64,000 nt of DNA from Leptospira semungkisensis. GTDB lineage: Bacteria > Spirochaetota > Leptospiria > Leptospirales > Leptospiraceae. Both the position numbers and the translations under genes were made by a program. The notes beneath the pieces were generated by a model. That model searched no databases. It was not told the origin of the DNA and saw only the letters and a program-made list of their open reading frames with translations. The stretch is taken from positions 310,001 to 374,000 of the forward strand of contig NZ_RQEP01000019.1 in assembly GCF_004770055.1 (NCBI RefSeq), written 5' to 3'. Positions 60,875 to 64,000 of the stretch are shown here, in pieces; position 1 is the stretch's first letter, and each line of letters starts with the position of its first letter.

Positions 60875-61951
60875 TCAAGCGGAATATAAAGCCACTCGGT
60901 TGCGCCCCGTTTCCTTGGCTTGGTATAAGGCGATATCCGCCTCTTTCAAAAAGCCTAAAGAATCTTTTTCTTCCTTTCCAGGAGTTTTGGTAGAGATTCC
61001 GATGCTTACGGATACATACGCAGAAGTTTGGGAAGCCTCGTGAGTGAGTTGCAATTCCTGAACCTTGGACCGAATATTCTCAGCAACGATAGACGCTTTT
61101 TCCGAGTCCGTTTCCGGAAGAATGACTGCAAATTCTTCTCCACCATAGCGAGCCGGAAAATCTCCTGCCCGTCTCGCAGTGTCTTTTAAGACTCCCGCCA
61201 CTTTTCGGATGCAATCATCCCCTGCTTGGTGTCCATAGGTATCATTGTATTTCTTGAAGTGATCTATATCCAAAAGAAGGAGGGAAATCGGTTTTCCTCC
61301 TCTACAAGATCTTTTCCATTCCACTTCTAGGATCTCATCGAAGAAGCGCCTATTCCAAATTCCGGAGAGTCCATCCGTTCTGGAAACTCTAAGAAGTGCC
61401 TGGTATGCTTCGGAAAGCTTATCGGTGATCTCTTCTAGATCTTTTTCTCTCTGCTTTCTTTGCAGCATCTCATGGCGAAGCCTGAGAGCGGAGCGGACCC
61501 TTGCTCGCAACTCATTCGCATCAAAAGGCTTTGTAACGTAATCTATGGCACCGATCTCGAAGGCGGACTCCAAGGTTTGTGCATCATGAATTGCAGTAAT
61601 GATAATGACAGGCAGGTCCGCAAATTCTTCTTTCGAACTCATGGTCTTCAGAATATCTAGACCGTTCATTCCACCCGGAAGCAGAATGTCCAAAAGAAGA
61701 AGGGAAATTTCTTTCTTATTCTTTGGATCTCCGCTTAGCCCTAACCACTCCATAGCAGTGCCCGGGTCCTGAGTGGAAACCACTTCTCCATAACCTGCCT
61801 TCTTTAAGATCCGTTCCACTAAGAGACAGTTTTCGGGAGCATCATCTAGGATCAGAATTCTATCTATTTCTGTGTGCGGAGAAACGGTTTTGCCTGTATC
61901 TTTATCTGGCCCAAACATCTTCGCTATTGTTTCATCCGACGGGAGATTCAA
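60875..61951 (-). CDS. Response regulator diguanylate cyclase (REC-GGDEF)
   Basis: A 358-residue PleD/WspR-like protein that makes c-di-GMP when phosphorylated. The receiver domain (about 30-155) has acidic pocket DD (36-37), acceptor Asp88 and Lys141. A coiled-coil linker (EMLQRKQREKDLEEITDKL) joins it to the GGDEF domain (about 190-358). The active site is GGEEF (270-274). An RAGD inhibitory site (261-264) lies exactly five residues before it, so product inhibition is likely. The kinase partner is unknown; a histidine kinase with its own receiver is encoded nearby on the same strand. Confidence 0.94.
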   Translation of the reverse strand: MNLPSDETIAKMFGPDKDTGKTVSPHTEIDRILILDDAPENCLLVERILKKAGYGEVVSTQDPGTAMEWLGLSGDPKNKKEISLLLLDILLPGGMNGLDILKTMSSKEEFADLPVIIITAIHDAQTLESAFEIGAIDYVTKPFDANELRARVRSALRLRHEMLQRKQREKDLEEITDKLSEAYQALLRVSRTDGLSGIWNRRFFDEILEVEWKRSCRGGKPISLLLLDIDHFKKYNDTYGHQAGDDCIRKVAGVLKDTARRAGDFPARYGGEEFAVILPETDSEKASIVAENIRSKVQELQLTHEASQTSAYVSVSIGISTKTPGKEEKDSLGFLKEADIALYQAKETGRNRVALYSA

Positions 61952-62096
61952 ATTCTTATTACTTTTTAGAAAAGAATTTTACTAAGCTATATGAAAAGTT
62001 TTGGAAAGAAAGCGGTTTTTTTTCTCTCTTAGAAACGATTTTAGGCGACGAAAACAGTTCCCACCTGTATTTTAGAACGGTTCGAAGGGGGACACT

Positions 62097-62567
62097 TTGG
62101 AACAATCATTTTCAAGAAAACAAATCCTTGGCTTAAGTGCTGCCGCAATTGCGACTCTTGCCAGTTCTTCTGTATTAGGCGAGGATCATGCTTCCAAAAA
62201 ACATTCTAAAAAATCTAAAAAGACAAACTCTATGCCGGTAGGTTCCGCTGCAGAAGCTTCCGCGCAGTGCATCGTCAAGGGAAGAGTTTGCATCAATATG
62301 TGCGTGGATGTCCTTTCCGAAGGCCATACTGAAATGGCGGACTGTTTAAGAAGCGTAGAAGAAACCACAGCGCTCTGCGAAGCATTTGTGACCCTTTCTT
62401 CTCTACATTCAGTAGGAACTAAGAAACTTGCTTCTCTTTGCCTTGAGTCTTGCGAAAGATGTGCAGCCCAATGCGACAAACACGCAGACCATCACCAAGA
62501 ATGCAAAGATTGCGCAGAGGCTTGCAGGAACTGCATTGCTGAATTCAAAAAACTTCTCGCAGCCTAA
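62097..62567 (+). CDS. Cys-rich four-helix-bundle copper-storage-like protein (Csp/DUF326)
   Basis: A 156-residue protein with 13 Cys (58, 65, 69, 83, 94, 115, 119, 122, 126, 136, 139, 143, 146) in CxxxC and CxxC spacings (CLESCERCAAQCDKH, CKDCAEACRNC). This is the pattern of Csp proteins, whose inward-facing Cys bind many Cu(I) ions. The N-terminus SRKQILGLSAAAIATLASSS resembles a Tat signal with RK in place of RR, so export as a folded protein is plausible. A Lys/His-rich linker (31-43) follows. The start is TTG behind AAGGGGGA. It is divergent from the GGDEF gene, and its stop overlaps the stop of the convergent kinase. Confidence 0.82.
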   Translation: MEQSFSRKQILGLSAAAIATLASSSVLGEDHASKKHSKKSKKTNSMPVGSAAEASAQCIVKGRVCINMCVDVLSEGHTEMADCLRSVEETTALCEAFVTLSSLHSVGTKKLASLCLESCERCAAQCDKHADHHQECKDCAEACRNCIAEFKKLLAA

Positions 62568-63991
62568 AAAGGGAATTCTACAGAAAATTTAGTTCCTTGC
62601 GCGGATGTTTGGATATTTAACCTCGCTTTCAACTGTTTGGACAAGATCTGAATGAGTTGAAAGCCCAAGGTCTCCTTGGATTCAATCTCCGCGTAATCCG
62701 AAATTCCTACGCCATTATCTCCTACTTCCAGAAAGAATACTCCGTTCCTGTAAATGCCTCGGATAAAAAATTCTCCGTTTTTTCTACCCTTGTACGCGTA
62801 CTTGATCGAATTGGTAGCGATCTCATTGATCATCATCCCGATCGGTAAAGCCTTCTCCACTGCAAGACTAAGTTCTCCAACTTCCACGGCTCTACGGATC
62901 TCAGAACCGATCCCGTACACGTTCCATAAATTATCCAACAACTTATCTACGTAAGAAGCCAATCCAACCTCGGAGAGATTTTTAGAATTATAGAGTTCGT
63001 TATGGACCAAGGACATGGAATAGATCCTACTCTCCGTATCCTTAAGTTCTCGAGTCACTTCCTTGTTCTTAGCATAATTTGCCTGCAAGTTGAGAAGGCT
63101 TGCCATGATCTGGAGATTATTTTTGACCCGATGATGGATCTCCTGCAAAAGAGCTTCTTTCTCTCGCAAGGATTGAAGAAGGGATTCTTCCGATTGCTTC
63201 CACTTAGTCATATCGACTAGAATGGCTAAGACGATTTCCTTACCCTGTAATTGAAATCGATACGAGGTAATCTCCATCAAAAGAGGAGTCCCGTCCTTTC
63301 TCTTATGCACATGAGTCTCTGGCAAATTCTTCCCGTATTTCAAAATGGAAAATAGATTGCTTCCGCTCGAGTTCGGATTTGCAAATAAATTATGAAATTG
63401 TAAACCTTGAAATTCTCTTCGATTGTATCCGTATACTCTCTCCGCTTCCTGGTTCAAGTCCAGAATGCCCTCTGAAGCAATATCATATAAAAGCACAGGA
63501 TGAGGATTGTTCTCGAAGATCAGTCTGTATCTTTCCTCGCTTTCTCGGATATGGTATGACTGCTTCTCAAGTTTAGCCAGCATATCATGTCTTTCGATCG
63601 CATATCGGATCGATCTGAAAAGCAGAAGTGAATCGAATCTTCCCTTGATGAGATAGTCTTGGCCACCCGCTTTCAAGGCTTCCGATGCAAGATTCTCATC
63701 CTCAGTCCCGGAGCAAATAACGATTGGAATCTCAGGATAGGCCCGACTGATCGTCTCGAATCCGTGAAGACCGAAACTATCCGGTAAAGATAGATCCAAA
63801 AGAATGCAATCTATCTCATCCGAATAATCTTCGAGTTGCTCCATTGCATTCGTGACTGTGGCAGAATATCTCAATCTTATTCCGGAAGGATCCGCTTCCA
63901 TAAGATACAACTCGAACAACCTGGAATCGTCAGGGTTGTCTTCGACAACTAGAATCTGCTTCATCTGAGAGGAAACGACTCTCGTACTCAT
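62564..63991 (-). CDS. REC-PAS-HisKA_2 sensor histidine kinase
   Basis: A 475-residue soluble kinase. An N-terminal receiver (acceptor Asp66, LLDLSLPDS) is followed by a PAS domain (about 150-262). The HisKA_2 block is LLQEIHHRVKNNLQIMASLL with His286 as the likely phosphorylated residue, and the ATPase domain has NEIATNSIKYAYKG and VGDNGVGI. With no membrane helices it is probably cytoplasmic. Such kinases usually feed general-stress or phosphorelay regulators. The start may be the ATG at 63964 (MKQILVVED) rather than 63991; neither has a strong ribosome site. The gene is whole, but its promoter lies beyond the window. Confidence 0.9.
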   Translation of the reverse strand: MSTRVVSSQMKQILVVEDNPDDSRLFELYLMEADPSGIRLRYSATVTNAMEQLEDYSDEIDCILLDLSLPDSFGLHGFETISRAYPEIPIVICSGTEDENLASEALKAGGQDYLIKGRFDSLLLFRSIRYAIERHDMLAKLEKQSYHIRESEERYRLIFENNPHPVLLYDIASEGILDLNQEAERVYGYNRREFQGLQFHNLFANPNSSGSNLFSILKYGKNLPETHVHKRKDGTPLLMEITSYRFQLQGKEIVLAILVDMTKWKQSEESLLQSLREKEALLQEIHHRVKNNLQIMASLLNLQANYAKNKEVTRELKDTESRIYSMSLVHNELYNSKNLSEVGLASYVDKLLDNLWNVYGIGSEIRRAVEVGELSLAVEKALPIGMMINEIATNSIKYAYKGRKNGEFFIRGIYRNGVFFLEVGDNGVGISDYAEIESKETLGFQLIQILSKQLKARLNIQTSAQGTKFSVEFPF

Positions 63992-64000
63992 TTTGGCGGA

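Overview
The window is chromosomal DNA from a Leptospira species. The evidence is the gene content: a FliG flagellar rotor protein, several lipoproteins with spirochaete-style relaxed lipoboxes (one resembling the Leptospira-restricted TIGR04452 family), an LptD/LpxC-type outer-membrane toolkit and a B-type succinate:quinone reductase. Base composition looks mid-40s percent GC by eye (not computed), higher than I expect for L. interrogans and more like the intermediate/P2 group. Almost everything is vertically inherited-looking housekeeping DNA. I see no insertion sequence, prophage, CRISPR array or rRNA operon.

Layout. 1-7.6 kb (+): the 3' end of fliG, a membrane-anchored hydrolase, tRNA-Asp (-), a CDP-alcohol phosphatidyltransferase, tRNA-Leu, a DUF218-like protein, lysS, a lipoprotein (-), serA, a roughly 0.5 kb gene-free gap and a small PilZ-like protein. 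7.7-11 kb (-): a small protein and an aldo/keto reductase-DUF309-hydrolase operon. 11.2-14.5 kb (+): sdhCAB behind a structured leader. 14.6-19.8 kb (-): lepA with a PLP enzyme, a TIGR04452-like lipoprotein, and a membrane protein paired with a divergent LpxC homologue. 19.9-24.8 kb (+): eno-ftsB-clpP-hypothetical-yheT-DUF4416-lipoprotein. 24.8-29.3 kb: a polyprenol/diacylglycerol kinase-like protein and STAS protein (-), then a membrane protein, a coiled-coil protein, a parvulin-like lipoprotein and a double-XRE regulator (+). 29.4-32 kb: clpB (-). 32.2-36.9 kb (+): an NSS transporter, a DinG-like helicase and a secreted protein. 36.9-39 kb (-): a TPR protein and asnS. 39.1-44.4 kb (+): folD, a catalytically degenerate esterase, cysS, a SpoU methyltransferase and a lipase lipoprotein. 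44.4-58.6 kb (-): a tightly packed ten-gene run hisD-panC-mfd-SurA-like lipoprotein-uppP-lptD-sugar transferase-gatC-gatA-hisF. 58.7-64 kb: xthA, a hypothetical, an epoxide-hydrolase-like protein, a REC-GGDEF cyclase, a Cys-rich copper-storage-like protein and a REC-PAS-histidine kinase.

Themes. Translation (lysS, asnS, cysS, gatCA, lepA, rlmB-like), envelope biogenesis (lptD, uppP, sugar transferase, SurA-like proteins, LpxC homologue, phospholipid enzymes) and proteostasis (clpP, clpB) dominate. AsnS and GatCA are both present, so the amidotransferase is more likely needed for Gln-tRNA than for Asn-tRNA.

No undescribed multi-gene system is obvious. The best leads are the divergent LpxC homologue with its membrane partner, the esterase-fold protein lacking both catalytic Ser and His, a DinG helicase with the fourth Fe-S cysteine changed to serine, a nested hairpin in the sdh leader, and a perfect 30-bp palindrome in which two convergent genes end stop-to-stop.
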